A stretch of 64,000 nt of DNA from Theocolax elegans (taxonomy: Eukaryota; Arthropoda; Insecta; Hymenoptera; Cerocephalidae). The stretch covers positions 81,743,986-81,807,985 of the forward strand of contig CM047426.1 in assembly GCA_026168455.1 (NCBI GenBank), read 5' to 3'. Under the pieces are notes generated by a model that was not told the origin of the DNA, ran no database searches, and was given only the letters and a program-made list of their open reading frames with translations. Positions 35,009 to 55,201 of this stretch are shown piece by piece. A program made the position numbers and the translations under genes. Each line of letters begins with the position of its first letter. The stretch's first letter is position 1.

Positions 35009-38000
35009 TTCTAGTCTAATTTTAATATTTATTTAGGACGTAATGATTGTTTGTAGGCAATAACAGTATTAAAAGTAAATGTATATTAGATATAACGAAA
35101 ATAAAAGACTGACAAATATGTTAATGATGAATAAAATAAAAAATTAAGTAAATGTAGCAATATTTTATGTATTAATAATAATATCCTTATAGCATTTACT
35201 TATAGCATATTGTCGTTGTATAAATATTTAATTATACAAAATTATTGGCCATTTTTTTGATCGATTGGACAATTTTTGTCTAAAATGCTTTGACTTCTAC
35301 TGAAGAGGATTTATATAAAAATAACATTAATTATAAGAATTATTTCAGAAAATATGTTTGAAAATGATTCTGTAAAAGATTTATAAAATTGTTATTTTTT
35401 CAAAGTTTGACAAAGTTTTTGTAAAATATAATATATTTGCGGATCTATTTACAGATTTGTGTGTTGAAAAATATTATTAATATTTCTAATGATACAGTAA
35501 AAATTAATCTATTTAAAATGACCCACTGAGAAAAAAGTTGTAATAAAAATTATAATACTGTCTATAGTAATGAAATTAAAGACTATAAAAATGCGAAAAA
35601 TTACTACACTGTATGATAAAATTTACGGAAACTTACGGTAAATATTACAAAAATTGCTAGTAAAAATTAATAGAATTTTAGTAAATATTACTATACAGTA
35701 TACTTAGTAATTTTTGAATTTTGACACTCTGTAATTTCATTACTAGACAATATTGTCATTTTTACTAAAACATTTTTCTCAGTGTAAGAAATAAGTATGA
35801 AAAATCTTGTTACTAGCTTAAAATGAAACGCTTTTTTCCTTATTAGTAATCTCCTATTGTATATACTTATAGATTGAGCAGAATTATGTTTCGAATTTAT
35901 TTAATTCCAATATACTTATAGCTCTCTAAACTTTGAATGTTCTATCAAGTCGGGTAAGTTACTCGATTATATTAACGTCAATTTCTTGTTTTCTTCTTCG
36001 AAATAATCTTACTAAAGATATCTACGTTCATCTAATATCGGAAACAAATTTATTAAGACCATTTTTAATGCAATTGTAATAGCTTGTTCTTTTGATTTTG
36101 ACTTGCTCGATAAAATCCACTTTTGAAAGATTATAATTAAAAGTAGCTTGTAAATTGATAAGTAACGTGGAAAAGCTGTTTTCATTTCAATAAGTGGGCG
36201 AGCACAGTCGAAGAAAGCGTTTCATCGGAAGGAAAGAACTGGGAAAATTTTCTACCTATTTCTACACAGATTTATGAAAAAAATGTTATTTGTCTTTAAT
36301 TAATTTTATATACAAACTTTATACATATATAAATTTAGAATGAGGATTTTAAACAATCACTTCCAAATATAAAACTCTCATAAAATATGTATTGGGTTCA
36401 CTATATGCTAATTCTATAAAAATCTTATATTTTATTAAATGACTACCTACATGTAGCATACATATTAAATAAATGATCACAATATGTCAATGTGCAGATT
36501 AGATTACTGAATTGTTAATTTTTTTGTATCAATAATTAATTTTACAAATGTTAATAAGCCTGCCATCTGTCGAAATATCAACGAATTTGTGACGAAGTAG
36601 TTACCTTCAGTACCGATTTGTGGCATGAAGAATTTTACAAAGCAACTTTGTGTACATCGGTATACTGAAAAATCTTAAATAACGTCACCATTATTATTAA
36701 TTACACACTTATTTTATTTTTATACAATTTTAATTATTTAAAGTAATAACTGTATTTATATAAAATGTATAAATCTAATAAGATTCTAAATAATAATTTT
36801 TATTCAAAATGTACATTTGTATCTACGTAAATAATAAAAAAATAATCTAGATTCCTAAAGCAAAAAAATAAAAAAATATAAATTATCTCGACTAATTTCA
36901 ATTATAAAATGTAAATAAAATAAAACCCATACACATTTATTGTCAATTGTGAATGTAATAATTTTTAGAATTTTCTTTGAGAACACGTATATTTTTGTTA
37001 AATTAAAGAAGCAAAACGAGAAAACTTGAAAGTGTTAAAAAATTATAATTTTATTAATGCAAAGAAACTGCTAATAATGTATCACAGTGTATACACTTAA
37101 AATACGTATTGGTATAATACCGTCAGTTTATCAATTCATTTAGTAGGTATGTGTCAATAATCAACACGTCTTATACAGTGAACATTCCATGCACATTATT
37201 ATTGAACTAATAGTATTTACAAATTTTAAACCGTACATAAGTTTTCATTAATAGTTTATGCAAAGAAATTCAATATACCTATTGAACGTTTATTGCCAAC
37301 TATATTATAATAATTTATTAAATTAAATTACTGAGCTATATATATACGTGCTTAGTTAAATTCTAATTTTAAGTAACAAAATAATAAATTTAATTATCCA
37401 CGAAAGTAATTTATATAATTTTGTAAACCATGAATTATTATTAAAAAATTAAATTTTACGATTGTAAACATATATCTGATTTTAGTGTATATCCTGAAGA
37501 AACATTTTCTCCAATTACGTCATACAACTCGTAAATAGCGACGTTCAAACAAGGGACTTACTGTACATATAGTATAAATACATTTACCTAGTGTGAGAAA
37601 AATATTTTTAGCCTTAATTATACCTAGGTTTACAGTGTCTTTTATGCAAAATAAATAATTTCGCGCGTGACTCAGCGAGTCTCGTATTAGTCAAAATATT
37701 TACTGAAATTACCTTACTGTAAGATAAGTGTGCTATTGTCCCTTATACCTACTGCCACATACGCACATACACAACCAGATCTGTTTATATTTTTGTAGTT
37801 CAATAATTCATAATACCAATATATAAGATCGATATACTTAATAAATTATTAATTTTTTTACATTTAAGTTAACGTTACGTTGTAATAAAATTCACAATAT
37901 ATAAGTATATATTTCTGTGAATTAATTTTTTAACATTTAAGTTAATGGCATGTTATAATAAAATTGTAGTAGATAATATTTACAATATATGTAATATTTA

Positions 38001-38300
38001 AATGAATTATTTACATACATATTTTATTGTAAAATAATTAATATTAATCTTTTAAATTTTAAGATCAATTATTTAATAACCGATATACAATTATATTATA
38101 TATAATAAATGGAAAAGAAAATTAATGTTTTAAAATTAATGTTTAAGAAATTCGTATCAAATATTAATAAATATAGATAAATAAATATTTAAGGAAAAAA
38201 TAATTGTTAGTAATTATTCAACATTTTATAGAATAATAAATAATTAAAATATATTTTAATAACGTACATTGTACAAAATTGAGCAAAAGTAATAAATCAT
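35009..38300. other. AT-rich intergenic DNA with one MITE
   Basis: No supportable gene. It contains the 261-bp inverted-repeat element at 35524-35784; the rest is unremarkable AT-rich sequence. Confidence 0.5.
35524..35784. mobile_element. MITE, 261 bp, termini CACTGAGAAAAA
   Basis: The left end CACTGAGAAAAA (35524) and right end TTTTTCTCAGTG (ending 35784) are inverted. The match continues inward over about 50 bp (left segment with AATACTGTCTATAGTAATGA near 35551-35570, right segment with its imperfect complement near 35738-35756). There is no coding capacity, so this is a non-autonomous DNA transposon remnant. Superfamily and target-site duplication were not determined. Confidence 0.75.
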
Positions 38301-38319
38301 TATTATATGAAATAACGAA

Positions 38320-39653
38320 ATGAATAACAATAACAACACGAGCGAGGACAACACCTCCAACAACAACAACAGGAGGATTTAAATTTCCCGGTACGAAAAC
38401 ATGGCGTTAGAACCTTGCAGTGGAGTATATACATATATATATGTATATATAAATCCGCACGCGTGTCTCGTGGGGAAGCAGCGCGTCGCCCTCAAGAACC
38501 TCGGCAAAAGCGAGAGAAAACGATATAACAGACCTATGGGTACAAGCGAGATAAGGAATAACATTGCAGTGTGCCTACATAGATAAAGAGAGGGAGGGAG
38601 AGAAAGAGATGGAGTATCTGCAGGCACACGGTCGACGAACCGAGCGAGAAAACGCGCATAATATAAGTAGCGCATGAAATTGAAAAAGGTCCGTTCTTAT
38701 GTGTATATATATATATATATACATATATCTACACACGCGTATACACATATGTATATGTATTACATACGCACACACGCACGCACGAAAGCGTGTTGTCTAA
38801 AGATTTCTAACAATATGATCGGAAACGTTGATAAATATATATTTTGAAAAGCAATTTCCATCAAAATTCTAGGCGTTATCTTAAGACGATAAAGACTCGA
38901 GGAATACGTATAGCGGAAAACAAAGGGCCACTGTATACTGGGCGCGTGCGAGAGAGAGAGAGAGAGTGTGTGAGAGAGAGAGAGAGAGATTGAAGTGTGC
39001 GCGCGCGCTCGGGGTACAGAGAGACATACAGAGAGAGAGAGAGAGAAAGAGACGGAGAGAGCGTTTATACCATTCCCTCCATCGGTCCCCCAGTCACCGG
39101 GATCGGGCCGATCGGTCGACTTGGTTGTCAGCGAGAGCGCGTCACCTCCCTAAAGGACCCGAGCTAAATAAGCATTGGGCCCTACGTCTACAGAGATTTA
39201 CTAAATCTCTCAATCTCTCGCGTATGTGTGTGCGTATACATTTAAGTATATAAATAATAAACGTTCGCGCGCCACATGTTGATTTCGTATATACTCTCTC
39301 GTCGGTAGCCACGTCTATGAAAAAAAAGGTCTCCGAGAGTCATCATTATTATTATACTCTTGAGCGCGTTGTTTTTTTCCTTTGATACGCGTAAAGACCC
39401 TGTACGTACGGGGATTTGTCGTATATATGCATAACTCTTTCACGAAGGTAAGTCGACATGTTGATGGAATATATATATATATACACACACATTGTCTTTT
39501 CTGTATACATATATATAAAAGAAACGCGCGAAATTTTTCGCGCGCGGGGGTTAGGAGTGTAGAGTATTAAGAGTATATAGAGAAAGATTGAGAAAGAGAG
39601 AGAGTCTAGCGCGCGCACCCAGCCAGAGTAACGTTACGTCACGCGGTCTATCC

Positions 39654-39685
<32 letters not shown>

Positions 39686-40211
39686 GTATGTCTCTCTCAC
39701 TCTTTCTCTCTCTCTCACTCTCTCTCTTTCTCTCCCTCATTCACTCTGTATGTGTGAAAAGCGAACGTTATATAGAGGCAGGGTTCGTCAGTGCCTCGGA
39801 CACGCTTCATCGATTTGTTGTGATGACTATGGTTTCCCTGTTGCAGATCGTGATTCATAACTATTGACAATTCCCAAATTTTACTGGGCTTGTCTTTGGA
39901 ATATATTTCAAAGACACTCGTGTTAAGAGAAATCAAGAAAATAAAAGGGTCTTGGTATATAAAGTATATGTATACCTGTGGACTTTAATATAAAGAATAT
40001 ATATATATAGACATTTTTTGGACTGTCGGAGTCACTCCGTCAACTTGCAATCGTTACAAGAGGAATAGAAGCCTCTATATAGATATTACAATTGGCGAGT
40101 TTTGAAAAAGTCGTCAAAATTCCGGTCCCGACAAGGAAACCAGAAGGCCCCCAACAAACCGGCGGGAGATATCCACCTACTTCTGGTGACAACAACTCGT
40201 ACAACAACAAA
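38320..40211 (+). promoter_or_regulatory. Ataxin-2 5' region / probable 5' UTR, microsatellite-rich
   Basis: GC and CpG content rise sharply compared with the intergenic DNA to the left. The region contains GA/CT, TA and CA microsatellites: GA at about 38949-38989 and 39026-39050, TA at about 38706-38722 and 39469-39482, CT at about 39649-39735. A short upstream frame at 38320-38382 encodes an Asn-rich 20-mer starting MNNNNNTSEDN, which resembles the true Ataxin-2 N-terminus in style but ends at a stop. Many short ATG frames occur, so if this is transcribed as leader it is long and upstream-ORF-rich. The transcription start cannot be fixed from sequence. Confidence 0.45.
38949..39735. repeat. 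Clustered GA/CT microsatellites upstream of Ataxin-2
   Basis: Runs of GA at about 38949-38989 and 39026-39050 (plus strand) are followed by a CT tract at about 39649-39735. The two sets are complementary and could pair in RNA. GA tracts are GAGA-factor-type sites in insects. Confidence 0.8.
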
Positions 40212-48226
<8,015 letters not shown>

Positions 48227-49800
48227 TCACGCGCCTTCCCGGGCAGACAGCAGCATCACCACCTACGAGAGAGCCGACGACAAGGGTATCCCTAAGTATT
48301 CAAACGGCGAAGAGGACGAGTATAATTGCGCGGATCTGCTAAGTGCCGGGAACAAAACTTTACGAATTTAGCCAAGTCACTTTCATCGGTGTTGGACGAC
48401 GAAATTAACCGTTTTACTTTCGATACCTTAGATCATCATGGCCCTCTCCTATTCTCACTTCCTTTTTCTTACTCCTATCTTCCTCTTTATTTTTTATTCT
48501 CTTCTTTTTTCTCATCCCCTTCGTTGTTTCGTATTTTACGGGACGACGGTGTGGCATTTTTCACTCCTTGTTCATTGACGATACATATCTACTCAGGGAC
48601 GCTTGGTGTGTCGTCCCTAGTGAAATTTTTTTCGAATTCGTTCATGTTTTTTAGGTGAAAATAAATTTAGTCGCGACTAAGTAAAGAGTATTATATGACT
48701 CTTTGAAAGTGGCTTCTAATCGCGACTAATGGGACATAATCGTTTGTATAAACGATAATCTCATTAATATATTCCACTATACGCAGTGGATTACAGGATT
48801 TTTAAATCGAGTACGAGATTAATCGTTCTTTACTCGATTACAAACAGACATATATACATACATACACGCATATACACAAATATATAAAAACGCGATGACG
48901 CTCTAACAGAAAAAGAGCAGTGCCGCGAGGCTAGGAAAATTTGGTCGAAATGTCTTAAATACGTAGCCCTAAACTCGACTTTAGAAGTGCTGCATATACC
49001 AAAGTTGGGAGGGGGCAGAGTCGTTAAACGTCATATACATGTAACTGACGTTTTTCGTCATCTCAAGGATGCGTTGTACTAAAGATATGAAAAATCTTTG
49101 ATTCAAAAGGAGATTCTAAATGACTTTTAGAAAAAAAAACGATCGTTTAAAATTAAAAATTCATGAAATTCAATTAAATACTGAATGATTTAATTCAGTG
49201 CGTGCAACATTTTTTTCGAAGGGGGGTCGGATAAATAAAGAATGGGTATGTAAAACAAAAATTGTTTTAACGTGAACGACATTTGGTAGAAAGAAAGACA
49301 CGTGAAAGAGTCTCTTTTTCAGCTTGAAAATACGAATTTGAGGGTACGTATGCGCATCGAAATAACAAGATTATAGAGATGTTGATGTATACGGTTCGAG
49401 GAGCAGTGAAGAAACGAGATTAAACGTCTCCTCTATGTTTGTTGATATTGAGTTTTGTTATGAGAAAAGAAAGACACTCGTGACGAAAAAAAAGAAATAT
49501 ACTTCGATGCCTGCATTTTCTATTAAACGCTAAAAAAACGAACGATATCGCTATTTCGAGTTCTATGCGGAATAACGCCAACGAGATACCAAGCTTGTGC
49601 GCAGCTTGTGTCGAAACTGTAATTTAGTTATTCTTCGAAGGTAAATGTCGACTTAATGCTTGAAATACGTGATGCTTTTATACCGCGCGGAAACCACGAT
49701 AGAAATGAACTTGCAGATTTTCTAGACTCAAATGTTCTGAATTTTTATAAAAAAAATGTATTTGGTTCTGCATTCATAGCAGGGTAAACTGAATAATTAT
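48227..49800 (+). other. Ataxin-2 3' UTR (extent approximate)
   Basis: Sequence after the TAG stop stays clearly GC-richer than intergenic DNA for well over 1 kb, without a plausible gene. An AATAAA motif lies near 49229-49234. I infer a long 3' UTR, as is common for Ataxin-2; the end point is uncertain. Confidence 0.5.
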
Positions 49801-52750
49801 TATTCATCTTATTGTCGAGCCATGCTGTTTCTTCATAATTAAGTGAAAACTGCTATTGTAGTTTACATTTATTATTCTTGATTTAAAATGAAATTGGTAA
49901 CATTTTTGAGCAAATGGTTTGTTTAAGTACATCTTTCAATAACATAAAAAATAGTATCTCGAAAAATGTATCTGTTTATGCAACCGAACAATCATGGTTG
50001 GAAGTGTGCGATATCAGTTAAAAGAAATGGATTAAACTTCTACGGCCTTAGACCTAGTCGTGTACATAGAATGAGTGAGAGAAACCAGATCAGACAGAAT
50101 ATCACACAGCGTGGCATCGTTAAACACAAATTTTATATCGAAGAGATTAAAAAACCATCAAATAAATTCATTAAAAACCAAATTTGTAATTCGCGTATTA
50201 TTTACAGCCTCTTCCTTCATAGCTTAACAATAATTAATATAAGTATAGCCAAGAAGTACGTAGAACTGTTTAATATAATCCTATTTCTTTTTATGTTTCC
50301 TACTACTATATATTCCCAATCGTAAGTGTAGATGCGCGGTTAGAGTCTTATCGTTTAACTAATTCACCCTTGCAAATTTTATTTTAAAAAATTTTATTTG
50401 AAACTTATCAAAGTATTTTTACGTTTATTAGGTAATGTATGATGTAAATACGTTTTCTATTAAGTTTACTCAAGCTCTTATGATTTATATAGCTATCCCC
50501 CCTTAAATACTTAGTTGACAAACATCTTTCAAATTACATAAATCCAGAAGTATATTGTGACTATCATATTTATTAATATGCCTTTTCAATTACTATAAAA
50601 CGCCGATACAAAAAATAAATAATTGTTTAATAAATTATAATAATAAAAGTCTGATATTTTGAAATTAGTTTACAAAAAATTTTTAGTACTTAAAGCCTTT
50701 TAACGTGTATTTTCTTTCTGTAAAAAATTACACTTTGATCAATTAATTAAAATGGAATTATCAATATATATGAACAAGACATAACATATACTTATATTAT
50801 TAAATAAAATTCAACATTCTGCATCAAGACATCCGGTAAATAATTTTTGTTTTTAATAAGAAAATAAAATGCCAAAATTTTTATTATATAAATAGTGTAT
50901 ATATCTATTACGATTACATAAATAAATAAAATTATGAGACGTATAATGCAACTTTTTGTACATTTACTTCCTGGTATAAGAGGAAGCTTCGTAATACTAA
51001 CATTTTTTTTTAATTTATTAACACGTGAGAAGTATTCTTTGAGATGTCTACAATCCAAAATTGTGTTTTGCATGTATGTGTCTGCATACGCTTGTAGGTT
51101 TACGTATACCGCAGTATTTCTGAAACTACTCTCGGTCAATATATCGCTTGGGCTTGGGCATGTATAGTTTCGAGTGTAGTTTTCTTCCGTTTTCGCAAAT
51201 TCGGAAAACATTCGTTTTTGGATCTATTGATTCGCTTTTGCTTTTTAACTAATTTTTGAATTTTTCTAAATTAGTTTTGGAAAATCTTTAATGTTACTGA
51301 TGATAATTTTAAAATAGACCAAATCTACTTTGTAGAGAATAATCTTTCTTTTCGATTAAGATTTTTCAAATTATCTCTATTCGTTTTGAAATTATTTAAA
51401 AAACTGATTTTTACCGATTACTTATATCTTTTTAACTAATTGGTTAAAGAAGAAAAAAATCGTGGTGAATGAAATATAATAGTAGATATATGCTGTAAAG
51501 AATTCAATTCATTATATAGATTAGTTTTTGATAAAAAAATAACTGAAAAAATTGAGATTTCTATGCTATAAAGTTTGCGGGCTTAAAATGCTTTCAATCC
51601 ACTCAAAATTTTGGGAAAAGGAGAGTCTATATTGTAATAACGATCACCATTATTTTTCAGCTTAAAATATTTATAATTAGAAAAATTATTGAGCATTATA
51701 TATTTTTTAATGAAATTTTTTTATTGCGAATATTTGTGAAGCTAATCCATCAAATTGATTGAAAAAATCATGGTAATAAATCATAACAGGGGCCACATAC
51801 TGTACAAATTTCAGAAAATTTCACCAAATGGATCTTTTCAAAGAAATTCTAATCTACATCGCAATTCTTATCCAAAATTTGTATATTATGCTAAAGCATG
51901 CTTAGAAGTAATAAAATCTGTAGCTTTATTAAAACTTTTCAGAAACATGTTTTGAAGCACTTGCAGTAGCTGAGAGTTGTATTTTTTGGTGCGCAACATT
52001 TTGAAATGAAATAATTAGTATTTTTTTATTTTTTTAAATCGTTATTCAAATTTTCCTATATTTAAAAACAATTTTAAAAAACGTTGGATAATTTTATAGA
52101 ATAAATCAAATTGTTTATTAGAGTAATATTGTACAAATATATAAGTGCAATACATTAATTTTAAGTAAGCTTTATACCAATCTACTGGCAACAATTTTTT
52201 TATTATTACTTGAAATCATATATAAATTATTTACTGTAACCTACAATAAAACATAAATTGTATAATGGACGTATAACTCAACAACTATTAACTATGTCAA
52301 CATTATGATAATTTTGAATACATATACGTATATGGTAAAATAACGGCTTGAATTCGCATTAATATGACAATTTAAAGTAAATTTTGCCATCTCGTATACC
52401 GCGTAAATGACGAGACTATTCGAGTTTTGAAATGCAAAAAAATATTTTAGTCAAATAGAATATAGAAACATTACATTACATACTTTTAAGAGTTTCGATC
52501 ATTTATGTTTACGTATTCGTTAAATACATTATTTTAAATAAAATGAAATATTTTAAGCTTTAAAACTATACTACATAATTTTCAAATCAATGGTAAGGGT
52601 TAAAAGTTAGAAATGGATATAAATAAAAATTCATACTTAATCTTGTAACGCGGGAAATTTCACTAGCTATTTGGGATCAATGTGCACCTCTCAATTAGCT
52701 ATTTTATACGCTTATCTTGTACTTCGTTATCCGCACTCTCTCGAAATCGA
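49801..52750. other. Intergenic DNA, mostly AT-rich
   Basis: It holds an open frame of 119 codons at 49966-50325 (+) and one of 139 codons at 50792-51211 (-). Both are long for this base composition, but neither shows recognisable domains. Nothing else supportable was seen. Confidence 0.4.
50792..51211 (-). CDS. Possible orphan reading frame, 139 codons (doubtful)
   Basis: An ATG-initiated frame with balanced composition in its first 90 codons (SFRNTAVYVNLQAYADTYMQ; ILDCRHLKEYFSRVNKLKKN), then an Ile/Tyr-rich hydrophobic stretch that could be a membrane segment or just AT-rich translation. At this AT content a frame this long is unlikely but not impossible by chance. No splice partners, promoter or homology were recognised. 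Confidence 0.2.
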   Translation of the reverse strand: MFSEFAKTEENYTRNYTCPSPSDILTESSFRNTAVYVNLQAYADTYMQNTILDCRHLKEYFSRVNKLKKNVSITKLPLIPGSKCTKSCIIRLIILFIYVIVIDIYTIYIIKILAFYFLIKNKNYLPDVLMQNVEFYLII

Positions 52751-52765
52751 AATTTCTGACTAACT

Positions 52766-53408
52766 AGGAGAGGCCACGGCCTTCGGATCACAGATCTTAA
52801 CCAGACTCTAGGATATGTTTTGTAACATAAAAATATGAGAAAATCTACATTTTTAGATCCTAACGCGTTAGTTTACGCAAGGTATGGCTAGCTAAATCGT
52901 TTATAACTCGGAAACAAATAAAGGTATAGATACTCAATCTTAAATCTAAAAGAAAGCTGAGATTAAATAGATATGTTAAAAAAAAAGAAGCTCGAATCGG
53001 TGAATTTGGAGCAAAGTTATAGAGAAAACAAGAACTTGCTTAAATTTTAACTAAAATTTAGTAGTAAAAAAAGTATTGACGTTTTTGGCCAAAATTTCAT
53101 CAACTTCTTATTTTCTTTATAGCTGAGTTCCAAATTAACCGATTTGAGCTTCTTTTTTTTAAATTATATCTATTTAATCTCAGCTTTCTTTTAGATTTAG
53201 AATTGAGTATTTACCTTCATTCGTTTCCAAGTTACAAGCATTCAAAGTAAAAGTAATTTTTTTGCAAAATTGACTTTAGTTAGCCATAACTTGAGTAAAT
53301 TAACGCGTTGGGGTCTAAAAATCTGGTTTTCCTCATACTTTTATATTACAAAGCATATCCTATAGTTTGGTTAAGATCCGTGATCCAAAGGCCGTGGCCT
53401 CTCCTAAT
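52766..53408. mobile_element. Foldback/MITE element, ~640 bp, termini AGGAGAGGCC
   Basis: The left arm (about 52766-53045) and right arm (about 53115-53408) are inverted copies. AGGAGAGGCCACGGCCTT at the left end pairs with AAGGCCGTGGCCTCTCCT at the right end. CTGAGATTAAATAGATAT near 52960 pairs with ATATCTATTTAATCTCAG near 53165. The right arm carries a short extra stretch (about 53230-53270). The central loop is under 100 bp. No coding capacity: a non-autonomous palindromic element. Confidence 0.8.
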
Positions 53409-53875
53409 AAGTGAAGCAAAGCCCAAGATTGTTTGAATTATTTCTACTTCAATATACAATTGTCTATAGATAATTTTCTATATAGTTTATTGTATATTAT
53501 AGATAATTGTTTATAGATAATTCTCATTTGGTTGGTGACAAATATAAATCAAAATTCTCCTCATCAGAACGATTTGATTTATGGTATAATTATTATAATT
53601 ATCACATATTTTCGATATTTACATCAATTTATTTATTATCTATAAATAATACATGTAATAAAAATCAGAAATAAAACAGCATCGATAATACTTATATATT
53701 ATATTATATATCAAAGATGAGCAGTTTCGCATCTTACGAACTTGCTGTGGACCCAAGTACGCTCTGCATTTGAGCAAAAAAGATCTATCCTATACGTTAA
53801 TTTACGGACTTACGAAAGTCATAAAAATAAATATTATTTTGAAATAAAAATTAATTTAATCGGTGACTTATATAT

Positions 53876-54125
53876 ATATAATATATATTTATCGGTTTTT
53901 ACGAACAAAAGTTTTACTTTTGAAATAAAGCATGGCACATTTTACTCTTTGTCCACTATGGTTTATTGGCAAAACTTCCAGAGTACGGCCTCTCATATAT
54001 ATATAAAAAAAAAATTTTTGGCCTTTCATCCTTGATCTCCAGTTTAGACCTTTGTCCACCAACCATAGTAGACAAAGAGTAAAATATGTCATGCTTTATT
54101 TCGGAAAGACTGATAAACATATATT
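53876..54125. mobile_element. Small MITE, ~250 bp, related to the repeat at 23.2 kb
   Basis: The left arm (about 53880-53975: ATATTTATCGG, TACTTTTGAAATAAAGCATG, ACTCTTTGTCCACTATGG) is mirrored by the right arm (about 54050-54120: CCATAGTAGACAAAGAGT, CATGCTTTATTTCGG). The left arm also matches 23185-23255. Confidence 0.75.
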
Positions 54126-54394
54126 ATACACATAATTAATGTATTGTATTATAAGTATAAGTTTTGGAATATAATAGTCAGGAGTGTGGGTGGATCCTGA
54201 ATTTTATTGCATAACTTGGAGTAATTATTCTCTACGCAAAAATATGAAAAAAATCTCCGATAGCATGATCAATGAACTTTATATTTAAAACTAATTTGCA
54301 ATCAATGAAATGGAAGCGAAAACTTAGCCAATAAAGTAATTAATTCATATTACTAAATTTTATAGGTAAAATTTTCTTACTATTTATTTGGCTG

Positions 54395-54480
54395 CAACAA
54401 ATATACGAGTTTGAGCTGAATTTTTTTTAAACTATATCTATTTCATATATCAGTTTTCTTACAGTTAATTTAAAAGTATG
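54395..54480 (+). repeat. Diverged partial copy of the 52.8-kb foldback arm
   Basis: The segment with GAGTTTGAGCTGAATTTTTT and AACTATATCTATTTCATATA and CAGTTTTCTTACAG resembles 53143-53200 (GATTTGAGCTTCTTTTTTTT, AATTATATCTATTTAATCTC, AGCTTTCTTTTAG). The similarity is moderate. Confidence 0.4.
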
Positions 54481-55201
54481 TATATCTACATTAATTAAGT
54501 GAATGCGACAACTATACAGTGGCGCTGATATATTTTATGTGAAATGTTTTATTAACTGCAAATTACTTTTGAAATAAGACTTATACTCGTATAATCATGT
54601 TACCAGAGATTACTTCAAAAATTTTTATGTAAGGAATCACTACGAAAATAACTGGCAGGATCGATTCCTGCTCTGCCGATTAGATGCAAGCACCACTGGT
54701 GGGCAATGTATTTTCAACAAAGTGATTTCTTCACAATTAAAGATATTCGCTGATATGCACCAAGCTGGAAGCATCAAAATAGCGACGTTAAAAATATATT
54801 TAAAAAAAGTCCTGGATGGACATTCCTTGGTATCTCTTTGTTATCATTTATAATGATTACAAAGGTAGTTGGAGTGCAATACATAATAAATACTTATTTG
54901 AACTGTTAATAAATATCTTGCTTATAAGTATTATTCATACAAAATACGATTAATTATTATTACCAAATTTGAAAAATAATTTGAACCGATCCAGCGCTTG
55001 AGTATAATTGAGTTACGTAATACAATATGGTCACGGCACTCACGGCATATACACTGCACGTTATTTCACTACACAGTATACACACATTGGGACAAACATA
55101 ACCTCAATTCAAACGTGTATGCTTGTTATTCTTTTAACACTTAGTATTTACGTTTTATTTATTAACTAAAATATAAAATAGAAAATAAATATTTTTTCAT
55201 C
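54481..55201. other. 5' flank of the helicase gene
   Basis: A GC-richer patch at about 54640-54790 shows no intact gene. Upstream of the helicase ATG I see no TATA box. Confidence 0.4.

Noticed and set aside
38401..39860. Several 60-95 codon frames on both strands upstream of Ataxin-2
   Set aside because: They are made of translated GA/CT/TA/CA microsatellites (ERER, LSLSLS, IYIY), typical of simple repeats.
40092..40211. N-terminal extension of Ataxin-2 from 40092
   Set aside because: The frame is open but begins at TTG, not ATG; the ATG at 40212 gives the usual insect N-terminus.
54650..54680. tRNA/SINE-like B-box (GATCGATTCC) in a GC-richer patch
   Set aside because: No cloverleaf, A box or poly(A)/simple-repeat tail could be made out.
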